Shown here: positions 1-7,427 of the stretch, piece after piece | Layout: each line of letters starts with the position of its first letter | Numbering within the stretch: position 1 is the first letter of the stretch | Assembly (NCBI GenBank): GCA_903924465.1 | Contig: CAIYBN010000082.1 | Coordinates: 158,163 to 222,162, forward strand | DNA: 64,000 nt | Direction: 5' to 3' | Origin: an uncultured Myxococcales bacterium | GTDB lineage: Bacteria; Myxococcota_A; UBA9042 | Translations under genes and position numbers: made by a program | The notes under the pieces: model-generated | The model's input: only the letters and a program-made list of their open reading frames with translations | Told to the model about the DNA's origin: nothing | Database searches by the model: none

Positions 1-488
1 CCATGGGTACCCAGCGCCTGTACGATTTCGTCGATGACAATCCGCTCGTCGCGATGCTCGACATCGCCTACGTCAACGACGTCGAGGTCATTCGCCGCAA
101 CCCGCGCGTGGCGGCCATCAACAGCGCCATCGAAGTCGATTTGACCGGACAAGTCTGCGCCGACAGCATCGGCACGCGGCTGTTCTCCGGCGTCGGCGGA
201 CAAATGGATTTCATCCGCGGCGCGAGCCTGTCTGAAGGTGGCAAGCCGATCATCGCCTTGCCGTCGACGACCAGCAAAGGCGAGTCGCGCATTGTCGGCA
301 TGCTCAAACCCGGTGCAGGCGTCGTGACGACCCGCGCCCACGTGCACTGGGTCGTGACCGAATACGGCGTCGCGAACCTGTACGGTCGCAACCTGCGGCA
401 GCGGGCGCGCGCGCTCATCGACATCGCCCATCCGAACCACCGCGCGGCGCTCGAGGAAGAAGCGGGACGGCGATTCGGTGTGGTTTGA
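1..488 (+). CDS. Acetyl-CoA hydrolase/4-hydroxybutyrate CoA-transferase family protein, C-terminal part
   Basis: The gene runs off the left edge; only the last ~161 residues are visible and the ATG at base 3 is probably internal. The segment matches the C-terminal half of the acetyl-CoA hydrolase/transferase family, which moves CoA between acyl-CoAs and free acids in the cytoplasm. Family landmarks seen are GVGGQMDFIRGA, the stretch around PSTTSKGESRIV, and VTEYGVANLYGRN, followed by the usual RARALIDIAHP ending. The catalytic glutamate region lies outside the window, so the exact substrate (acetate, 4-hydroxybutyrate, succinate) cannot be told. It converges on the next gene with only 3 bases between the stops. 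Confidence 0.85.
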   Translation, partial: MGTQRLYDFVDDNPLVAMLDIAYVNDVEVIRRNPRVAAINSAIEVDLTGQVCADSIGTRLFSGVGGQMDFIRGASLSEGGKPIIALPSTTSKGESRIVGMLKPGAGVVTTRAHVHWVVTEYGVANLYGRNLRQRARALIDIAHPNHRAALEEEAGRRFGVV

Positions 489-491
489 CGG

Positions 492-1253
492 CTACGCGGC
501 CAACGCCGCTTCCATCGCGGCAAACACCAGCTGCGGTTTGACCAAAATCGCCATGTGATTGGCGCCGGGAATCGTCAGCCCGCGCGCCTGGGGGTTCACC
601 GCCAGCAGCTCATGCGCCATCGCCTTGGCCGATGCGGTCGTCAGATCGCCCCACGCCACGATCATCGGCATGGCCATGCGCCAGTCGGCGAAATCCGCCG
701 GATCCTGCGAAACGCTGCGGACTTCCTGATACATCTTCCAGCCCACGGCCAACTGGCCGTCCTGCATCGCCGTCGGCATGCGCGCCCAACTGCCGGGCCG
801 ATTCCAATAATCCACGAACATTTCCATCCAAGGCGCCGTGCCGCCCACGGCGTCGTTCAGAAAAATCGGACTGGTTTCCAAGGTATTCACTTCGCTCGCC
901 GCCTCGGGATGACGATCCAGCGCGCGGCGTAGTGCTCCGAACAGCACCGGCTCCAGCAGGAACAGCGATTCCACCGGCACGTGGACCAGACGCGCGAGCT
1001 TCAGCGCGACCAAGCCGCCGTACGAATGGCCGAAAATTCGCACGGACGTCGCATCGGCGGGCAGGGATTGCGCCAAATGGCGCGCGTCGTCGTCTGCCGT
1101 CAGCGGCACGCCTCGCGCAACGGGCGGCAGCGGCGCATAGCCCAAATTGGCTGGCATCCACGGTTGGGTGCCGGCCAGAATCGACACCGGAACATTGGCC
1201 CAAAGCGCGGGGCTGGTGCCACTGGAGTGGATGAAGACGCTGTAAGCGGTCAT
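492..1253 (-). CDS. Alpha/beta-fold hydrolase
   Basis: About 253 residues with the alpha/beta-hydrolase layout: nucleophile elbow GHSYGG near residues 75-80 (Ser77), a late acidic position in VAWGDLT, and a late histidine in GANHMAIL. There is no signal peptide, so the enzyme is probably cytoplasmic. The substrate cannot be deduced. I chose the internal ATG at 1253, which starts MTAYSVFIHSSG directly before the first beta strand; an upstream in-frame start at 1298 would only add a basic, low-complexity leader. It converges on the CoA-transferase gene. Confidence 0.8.
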   Translation of the reverse strand: MTAYSVFIHSSGTSPALWANVPVSILAGTQPWMPANLGYAPLPPVARGVPLTADDDARHLAQSLPADATSVRIFGHSYGGLVALKLARLVHVPVESLFLLEPVLFGALRRALDRHPEAASEVNTLETSPIFLNDAVGGTAPWMEMFVDYWNRPGSWARMPTAMQDGQLAVGWKMYQEVRSVSQDPADFADWRMAMPMIVAWGDLTTASAKAMAHELLAVNPQARGLTIPGANHMAILVKPQLVFAAMEAALAA

Positions 1254-1447
1254 GGCGAAACTCGTGCGGCGAAAGGTCCGCGGCCGCAGTCTATACACGC
1301 TGACCGAATTCGAACATCACAGCCGCCGTCACCGCGGCGTGCCACCGGAGGTGCGCGCTCGCAGTCCCAGTCCGAAATGCAAGAGGTCCGTCAAACGAAA
1401 CTCGGTATTCATTTTGAGTCAGCGTGTGTGTCGAATTGGCGGCGGTG

Positions 1448-2395
1448 CTAACAGTCGGGCCAGGTCTTCAACACGTTGACACAGGTGCCGCAGTCGTTGC
1501 CGGCAAATTTCGGGTCGCAAGCCGTGCATGCGGGTGCCTGCCAGCCGGTCTTGAACGTGTGGGCACAGCTTTGGCCCGTGGCGGTCGTGGCGCAGCTGTC
1601 CACCGTGCAGGGATCGCCGTCCTGACAATTCACGGTGCCAGCGCAGACCGTGTTGGCGCATAAATCATTGATCGTACATGGATTGTTGTCGTCGCAGCTG
1701 GCGGTGTTGGCGGTCGACAGGCAGACGCCGCCGCCGCAGCTGTCCGTTGTGCAGGGATTGCCGTCGTTGCAGTCCTTGGTCGTGCCCGCGCACGCCTTGC
1801 CGACGCAAGCGTCTGAAAACGTGCATAAATTACCATCGTCGCAGGTGGCGGCAACGGATAGCTGAACGCAGCCGATGGTGACGTCGCAATCGTCGCTCGT
1901 GCACGGGTTGCCGTCCGCGCAGGAGACCGGCCAGCCCGCGCAGGCGCCCTGCGTGCACTTGTCCGCCTGAGTGCACGCGTTGCCGTCGTCGCACGAGCTG
2001 GAATCCGGTGCCGGGCCCATGTGGCATTTGCTGGTCGCGCCGTCGCACACGCCGAGCAAGCACTGGCCGTCGCCAGGGCAGGTGTTTTCGTCCGTCAAGC
2101 TGTTGCAGTTGTTGTCCAATCCGTCGCATTTCTCGACGCCGCCGTTGGAGACAATGCACGAGACGCAGACCTGCTGACCGCCTTTGGTGGCGCACAACTT
2201 CGACGCGCAATCGCTGTTGCTGGCGCACGGGCAGCCCACCGACATGCAGCCGGAGCTGTCGCCCGCGCCGTCGTCGCTGGCATCGCCGTCGGTCGCGATG
2301 TCGTCTTCGATGATCGGCATGTCCATCGCAGCCGGCGTCGCTTTGCAGGCAAAGCATCCGAAACAACAAAACAGCAGCAGAGCGCGGTTCTTCAT
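1448..2395 (-). CDS. Secreted cysteine-repeat protein with MopE-like motif
   Basis: About 315 residues. A short hydrophobic leader (MKNRALLLFCCFGCFACKA) is followed by an Asp-rich linker, then two kinds of cysteine module. One is a MopE-like putative metal-binding motif (KCDGLDNNCNSLTDE); the other is six repeats of the form CDDGNPCTxDxC. Such repeats are common in secreted or surface proteins of myxobacteria and relatives and are presumably disulfide-bonded outside the cytoplasm. A leader cysteine could be lipidated, but the lipobox (CFAC) is not canonical. An in-frame ATG at 2413 would add six residues. The specific function is unknown. It is divergent from the metalloprotease gene. Confidence 0.8.
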   Translation of the reverse strand: MKNRALLLFCCFGCFACKATPAAMDMPIIEDDIATDGDASDDGAGDSSGCMSVGCPCASNSDCASKLCATKGGQQVCVSCIVSNGGVEKCDGLDNNCNSLTDENTCPGDGQCLLGVCDGATSKCHMGPAPDSSSCDDGNACTQADKCTQGACAGWPVSCADGNPCTSDDCDVTIGCVQLSVAATCDDGNLCTFSDACVGKACAGTTKDCNDGNPCTTDSCGGGVCLSTANTASCDDNNPCTINDLCANTVCAGTVNCQDGDPCTVDSCATTATGQSCAHTFKTGWQAPACTACDPKFAGNDCGTCVNVLKTWPDC

Positions 2396-2496
2396 GGCCG
2401 CAAGGTGCCACATCGTCGGTTTTCCGGCAAATTGTCGCGCAGAAACGACCGTGACGATGCGTTCGGGCTTTGCTACGCTGGTCGCCGGAGGCCGTG

Positions 2497-3483
2497 ATGC
2501 GCGTGTTGCTGGTGTGGTTGGTGTTCGGGACGGCGCTGCCCGCGCACGCGTGGGTGGCAGCGACGGTGGGGACGGGTTGCATGGACCGGTGGTACACGCC
2601 GTCGGTGGACGCGGCGCAGGTCACGATGATGACCGACTCGGCCGGCATCAGTGGCATTGCCGCGAACGACGTTCACGCCGCGCTCCAGTCCGCGCTGAAG
2701 ACCTGGAATAACGTGCAATGCGATCTGTGCGCCAACCCGGGCGGCGCTGGCTGTGTGCCGGAATCCTGCGCCAGCCATTCGCTCGGCGTGACGCTGTTGG
2801 ACGGTGGCATCGGCGCCCACACGCCGTGGGGCTTGCCGTGCGGCGCAACGAATCCGGATGGTTCCTGCAAGTCCGTTCAGCCCAACGGCAATTACGTCGT
2901 GGCCGTGTCCAAGAAGTCGGACTGGCTGTGGAGCCAATTCGCCGCCGCGCAAACGGTCGTGACCGCCAACCAGGCGACGGGAGAAATCATCGACGCGGAC
3001 ATCCTCTTCAACCTCGCGCCGCGCGCCGACGGCTCGACGTTCCAGTTTTGCGAAGGCGATTGCGCCGCCAAGCTTTCAGCGTATCCACTGTGCATTCCGC
3101 TGACACATGAGCTGGGTCACGTGCTCGGACTGAACCACTCGGCGGACGTGAAAGCGACGATGGCGGCCTCCGCAGTGCCGTCTGACGTGTACAAGTGCGC
3201 GTTGTCGGATGACGACACGCTGGGCGTCTGCACGGAGTATCGGTCGACTTGCTCCGGCGCGACGACGAAGCCCTGGCTGCCGGAAGCGACGTGCGCGGCG
3301 AATGCCAAGCTCAATGCCGCCGATGCGACCGGGGACGCGACGACGGACACCGGTTCGACGACGCCCGCCTCTTCGTGCCAAGCCAGCCCGCGCGCCAACT
3401 CGCCTTGGATGCTGCTGTTCTTGGGCGTTGCGGCTACTGCAATCCGCCTTGGCTCGGGAAGATCACGAGCCAGACGGACGTGA
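2497..3483 (+). CDS. Matrixin-like zinc metalloprotease with C-terminal anchor
   Basis: About 328 residues. An N-terminal signal peptide (MRVLLVWLVFGTALPAHA) is followed by a domain ending in the zinc site HELGHVLGLNH at residues 204-214, the HExxHxxGxxH signature of metzincins of the matrixin type. Paired cysteines suggest an extracellular fold. The C-terminus has a Ser/Thr/Ala/Asp-rich linker, one cysteine, a hydrophobic helix (WMLLFLGVAATAI) and a basic tail, which resembles the MYXO-CTERM sorting tails of this lineage (similarity judged by eye). The start at 2497 places the signal peptide at the N-terminus. The last 50 bases overlap the convergent permease gene. Confidence 0.85.
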   Translation: MRVLLVWLVFGTALPAHAWVAATVGTGCMDRWYTPSVDAAQVTMMTDSAGISGIAANDVHAALQSALKTWNNVQCDLCANPGGAGCVPESCASHSLGVTLLDGGIGAHTPWGLPCGATNPDGSCKSVQPNGNYVVAVSKKSDWLWSQFAAAQTVVTANQATGEIIDADILFNLAPRADGSTFQFCEGDCAAKLSAYPLCIPLTHELGHVLGLNHSADVKATMAASAVPSDVYKCALSDDDTLGVCTEYRSTCSGATTKPWLPEATCAANAKLNAADATGDATTDTGSTTPASSCQASPRANSPWMLLFLGVAATAIRLGSGRSRARRT

Positions 3484-4246
3484 TGACGTAGTCCATGATG
3501 AGCACCGCCGCCGATGCCGTGACGACCGTGCCCGTTGTGGCGAGCCCGACGCCGCGGCTGCCGCCTGAGGCGTGAAAGCCGCGGTAGCAGCTGACCGCGC
3601 CGATGAGCAGGCCGAAAAACGTGCCCTTGACCAGCGTGCAGGCGATGTCGTGTGGTGAGATCCACGACCAGATGCGGCTGAAAAATTCGCCGCGATCGAT
3701 GTTGAGCACTTGCGTCGCCGCGATGTAGGCCCCGAACAGGCCGACGGCGTTGAAGCACATCGCCAGCAGCGGCACCATCAGCGTGCAGGCCACGATCCGC
3801 GGCGTCACCAGGTAGTGAATCGGATCGACCGCCATCGTTTCCAGCGCGTCGATTTGCTCCGTCGCCCGCATCGTGCCGAGCTCCGTCGTCATCGCCGAGC
3901 CGACGCGCCCCGCGACCATCAGCGCGGTCAAGGACGGCGCCAGCTCGCGCACCAGCGAAATCGCCACCGTGCCGCCAATCAGGCTTTTGGCGTTGAAAAT
4001 CTCAAAAGCGACGGCGGTTTGAATGGCAAAAACCGCGCCGGTGAACACGCCGGTCAGCAGCACAATGCCCAGCGAGCCGACACCCACAAATTCCAGGATC
4101 TGCGTCATCAACGCGATGCGATACGGACGTCGCCAGATCTTGCTCAGCGCTGAAATCGTGAACAACGTCACCGCGCCGATCGTCTCGAACGGCCGCAGCA
4201 AGCGCGTCAGCGGAAAGGGCGGAGAGGCAATTTGCGCGATGGTCAT
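3434..4246 (-). CDS. mlaE: MlaE-family ABC transporter permease
   Basis: About 270 residues with five to six hydrophobic segments and the MlaE/YrbE signature: FxGAVFAIQTA, RELAPSLTALMVAGRVGSAMTTELGTMRATEQIDA is present in two consecutive pieces, and GLLIGAVSCYRGF near the end. MlaE permeases sit in the inner membrane and move phospholipid between inner and outer membranes with an MlaF ATPase and an MCE-domain protein (MlaD). Neither partner is in the window, so this copy is an orphan here. The ATG at 4246 is chosen because GGGGAA precedes it at good spacing. The gene overlaps the protease gene tail to tail by 50 bases. Confidence 0.9.
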   Translation of the reverse strand: MTIAQIASPPFPLTRLLRPFETIGAVTLFTISALSKIWRRPYRIALMTQILEFVGVGSLGIVLLTGVFTGAVFAIQTAVAFEIFNAKSLIGGTVAISLVRELAPSLTALMVAGRVGSAMTTELGTMRATEQIDALETMAVDPIHYLVTPRIVACTLMVPLLAMCFNAVGLFGAYIAATQVLNIDRGEFFSRIWSWISPHDIACTLVKGTFFGLLIGAVSCYRGFHASGGSRGVGLATTGTVVTASAAVLIMDYVITSVWLVIFPSQGGLQ

Positions 4247-4345
4247 CAGGATTCCCCGCCTGCAGGTTAGCTTGCCCTTGCAGGTTCGCCAGTTTTGCGT
4301 CACAGGCTGACGACCGGTCGCGCGCCGTGCTAGCCTGCGCGCCCC

Positions 4346-5107
4346 ATGCCGCCGATTGCCACAACGCCTCAACGCACCGCCCAACGCGGCACCGTCTATC
4401 TGGTCGGCGCGGGCCCAGGTGCGGCAGATCTCCTGACCATTCGCGCCCTTCGACTCCTGCAGACCGCCGACGTTGTGGTGCACGACAGCTTGGTTTCGCC
4501 GGACGTCTACGCCGATTTGCCCGCACGCTGCATCGACGCCGGAAAACGCAGTGGCAATCATGGCTTGGGGCAAGCGGGCATCAATCGGCTGTTGATCGAT
4601 CTGGCGCAGCAGCAAAATGCGGTGGTGCGGCTGAAGGGTGGCGATCCCTACGTTCTGGGCCGTGGCAGTGAAGAAGCGCTCGCGCTCGCCGCGGCGGGTG
4701 TGCCGTGCGAAGTGGTCCCTGGCGTGTCCTCGGCCCTGGCGGCGCCGCTGTTTGCCGGAATTCCGCTGACCCATCGTGGCCTTGCGGACTCGTTCTGTGT
4801 TGTCTCCGCGCATCCGGCTGAGCAACTGCCGGCGCTCCCGCCGTTTGATCCGCGCCGAACGCTGGTGATCTTGATGGGCGTCCACACGCTGCCACGCTGG
4901 CTGCCCGAGTTGCGCGAGCAAGGCTATCCGGGCGATCTGGCGATCGCGTTTGTCATGCATGCGTCCTGGCCGCAAGCGCGCGCGTGGCAGTCGACTCTGG
5001 AGCGCTGTGAGGCGGATTTGGCCACACATTTACTGACTTCGCCGGCGGTGGCTGTCATCGGCCACGTCGTCACCTTGCGCAATCGCCTGCCGCAGGATCT
5101 GGCATGA
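4346..5107 (+). CDS. cobA: Uroporphyrinogen-III C-methyltransferase
   Basis: A 253-residue SUMT. It uses two S-adenosylmethionine molecules to methylate uroporphyrinogen III to precorrin-2, the branch point to sirohaem and cobalamin. Seen motifs are VGAGPGAADLLT at the N-terminus, VVRLKGGDPYVLGRG in the middle and EVVPGVSSALAAP, all standard for the family. The length matches single-domain CobA rather than the three-domain CysG. The stop overlaps the next start as ATGA, so the two are almost certainly translated together and supply sirohaem, for example to sulfite or nitrite reductase. Confidence 0.93.
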   Translation: MPPIATTPQRTAQRGTVYLVGAGPGAADLLTIRALRLLQTADVVVHDSLVSPDVYADLPARCIDAGKRSGNHGLGQAGINRLLIDLAQQQNAVVRLKGGDPYVLGRGSEEALALAAAGVPCEVVPGVSSALAAPLFAGIPLTHRGLADSFCVVSAHPAEQLPALPPFDPRRTLVILMGVHTLPRWLPELREQGYPGDLAIAFVMHASWPQARAWQSTLERCEADLATHLLTSPAVAVIGHVVTLRNRLPQDLA

Positions 5108-5757
5108 AGCCGCTGGCGGTTGCACTGCTGCTCCGCGGCCGCCGCGTGCTCGTTGTCGGCGGTGGACCTGTCGCCCTGGGCAAGATCGCGCGGCTCTTGG
5201 CGGCGGAAGCGTCGATTCACCTCGTTGCGCCAGAAATCCTTCCAGAAATTGAGCAGTTGGCGGCTGAAGACCGCATCACGCTCTGCAAACGGCCTTTTGT
5301 GGCTGCAGACTTGGATGGCGCGTGGTTCTGCTTGACGGCGACGGGGCGCGATCGCAGCGACGCCGAAGTCTTTGCCGCGTGCGAGGAAAGGCGTGTGCTG
5401 TGCAATGCAGCAGACGTGCCGGAGGCATGCACAGCGTACCTGCTGGCGCAAGAAGATGTCGGCATGTTGACCTTGGCAGTCGGTTCCCAAGGTCACGCTC
5501 CGGGTCTTGTTGGGCGTCTGGCGCGCGAGGCGCGAGCGGCTTGGCCCGACGATGTCGTGGCTCTCGCGACGCGCTATGGCGATCTGCGCCGTTGGATTCA
5601 GGCCCAGCACCCGGGCGCCGCGGCGTTGCCGCATCGGACTTCCGCTTTGCGTTGGTTGGCTCGACAGCCGTGGCCGTTCTTCCGCCAGCCGGAGCAGGAA
5701 CTGCGCGAGGCCGTTGCGGCGGCGTTCAAGTCCGAGCCGCCGCAACGTCCACGCTAG
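5104..5757 (+). CDS. Precorrin-2 dehydrogenase / sirohydrochlorin ferrochelatase
   Basis: A 217-residue protein equal to the N-terminal half of CysG (Met8p-like). It oxidises precorrin-2 with NAD+ and can insert iron to make sirohaem. The Rossmann motif VLVVGGGPVALGKIARLL is at residues 15-32, and the region around NAADVPEACTAYLLAQ corresponds to the conserved NxxD..C..P strand with some divergence. The start overlaps the cobA stop by four bases. Together the two genes replace one fused cysG. Whether the ferrochelatase activity is kept cannot be decided from sequence alone. Confidence 0.88.
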   Translation: MKPLAVALLLRGRRVLVVGGGPVALGKIARLLAAEASIHLVAPEILPEIEQLAAEDRITLCKRPFVAADLDGAWFCLTATGRDRSDAEVFAACEERRVLCNAADVPEACTAYLLAQEDVGMLTLAVGSQGHAPGLVGRLAREARAAWPDDVVALATRYGDLRRWIQAQHPGAAALPHRTSALRWLARQPWPFFRQPEQELREAVAAAFKSEPPQRPR

Positions 5758-5769
5758 TATTTTCGTCCC

Positions 5770-7218
5770 TTACGGGCTGCAGGGGCCGGTCGTGTACGTG
5801 AACGTGCCCTTGGGCGGATTGTAGTAATCCGCCTGGCACGCGTTCTGGTACGTGAAGCCGTCCGCGCCGCAGACCGGCTGGTAGTTGTCCGTGCAGCTGC
5901 CTTTGCAGGCATCCGCGTACTGCCACGTCCAACTGGCATCGCCCTTGGTCAGGCAATCGTATTCGCCCTGGTTCTGGAACGTGACAAACGCGTCCGGCTT
6001 GCCGCTGACAGTTTGCGAACCGCAGACCGGGTGGATGATGCTGTACTCGACGTCCGGGCAGCAGCCTTTGGACTTGTACAACCCAGCGGCCGCGCACACG
6101 TCCGACGCGGTGTTGCTGATGCCAGTGCAGTCGCCCACGCTCGCGCCGTCCGCCGCGGCGATGCACGACGTGCGGTAGCTGGTCCCGACCGGTTGCGTCG
6201 TGCCATTGGTCAGCTTGACCTTCTTGACGCCGCAAACCGGGTCGCACTGGCTGGTGCAGTTCGGCGTCTTGGTCTGGTCGAAGCAAGCGCCGTCGCACTC
6301 CTTGGTCATCGTGTTCTTGACGCACTGTGCGGTCTTCGCGGTCGCGCCGTCGGCCAGACAGATGTCGCAGTTCTCCATCTTGCACTGGCTCCAGTAGGTC
6401 GAGTTGTCTTCCTGGGCGCAAATCGGCTGGCCCTTGGCCGTCGAGCAACCGCCGCCGCCGCTCACGGTCGGATCCGTGCACTTCGCCTTGCAAGCGCCTT
6501 TGGTGGCATTGGGCGTGCCGCCCGCTTTCAGCGCCGCATCGGCGACGCAGCCCACTTCGCACGCGTGGTCGACCGTCAACTTGGCGCCCGACTTCAGCGA
6601 CACGCAGTATTGGTCGTTCGTCGTCTTCATGTCAGCCGGCGTGCACAGCGAGCAGGCGGGGCATTCCGTCGGCCACACGCTCGTGCCGACTTCCTGCGGC
6701 CAGTTGTACGCCTTCAGCGCGCACATCGCCGCGCAATCATTCGGGTAGGTCTTCAAATCCGGCTTGCCAATTTCCTTCAGCGTGCAGATCGGGAACGCCG
6801 GGCACAGGGTGCACAACGCGCAGCTGCCTTTGGCTTCCGGGCAAATCGGCGGCATCGGGATATCCGGCTTGCTGGCATCGATGTCCACCGTCGTGGCATC
6901 CGTGCCGATGTCGCCGCCGTCCGGATTGGTCGTGTCGCTGGCATCACCAGGCACGTCCAGATCGGTCTTGCCGTCTGTCTTTTCCGTTGTGTCCTGATCG
7001 GTCACGTCATCTGTCAGCCCGTCCTGGTCCGTGATCGACGTGTCGCCGTCCGTGCTGTCCTGATCGATCGCGTCGTCCGAATTGGTCGCTACGGCCTTGG
7101 TGCCACAGCCGGCCGCGCTGAAAGCCGCGACGAGGCAGGCCATCGCCAGAAGTCGACACCAACCGCTCAGTTGGCCGGGCGTCGATGCCCGAAAGTTCAG
7201 CAAAAGTCGTGCGTTCAT
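5770..7218 (-). CDS. Cysteine-rich lipoprotein with Kazal-like domains
   Basis: About 482 residues. The leader ends in the lipobox-like FSAAGC, so the protein is probably lipid-anchored. An acidic linker of ~100 residues rich in Asp, Thr and Gly follows, then about 350 residues with many cysteines. Several sub-domains look Kazal-like or FOLN/Kazal-related; the last, CTDNYQPVCGADGFTYQNAC, fits the Kazal consensus C-x-PVCG-xDG-xTY-xN-C well. Kazal domains are serine-protease inhibitors, so protection against proteases is possible but unproven. The ATG at 7218 is preceded by GAGG. Divergent from the amidohydrolase gene; convergent with the sirohaem genes 12 bases away. Confidence 0.75.
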   Translation of the reverse strand: MNARLLLNFRASTPGQLSGWCRLLAMACLVAAFSAAGCGTKAVATNSDDAIDQDSTDGDTSITDQDGLTDDVTDQDTTEKTDGKTDLDVPGDASDTTNPDGGDIGTDATTVDIDASKPDIPMPPICPEAKGSCALCTLCPAFPICTLKEIGKPDLKTYPNDCAAMCALKAYNWPQEVGTSVWPTECPACSLCTPADMKTTNDQYCVSLKSGAKLTVDHACEVGCVADAALKAGGTPNATKGACKAKCTDPTVSGGGGCSTAKGQPICAQEDNSTYWSQCKMENCDICLADGATAKTAQCVKNTMTKECDGACFDQTKTPNCTSQCDPVCGVKKVKLTNGTTQPVGTSYRTSCIAAADGASVGDCTGISNTASDVCAAAGLYKSKGCCPDVEYSIIHPVCGSQTVSGKPDAFVTFQNQGEYDCLTKGDASWTWQYADACKGSCTDNYQPVCGADGFTYQNACQADYYNPPKGTFTYTTGPCSP

Positions 7219-7397
7219 GATGTGGCCTCGCATACAAGTTCGGTCAGTTTTGACAGCGCGTTGGGGGGCAAGCCTCTGGGATCGGCAGCGCAGCGACGGC
7301 CAACAGCCGACTTCCCCTGAGCCGGATGCGCCGAATCTTCCCAAAGTGTAACGTTGTCCGCAGAAGTTGTCACGGATTCGACGGTAGCTTGGGCAAA

Positions 7398-7408
7398 TGT
7401 GCTAGGAT
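7398..7408 (+). promoter_or_regulatory. Possible extended -10 element
   Basis: The sequence TGCTAGGAT at 7400-7408 fits an extended -10 (TGnTAnnAT) 19 bases before the amidohydrolase start at 7428, with a strong GGAGGG ribosome site at 7418-7423 between them. No good -35 is visible at standard spacing, so this is a weak call. Confidence 0.22.
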
Positions 7409-7427
7409 CGCGCGCCCGGAGGGTCGA

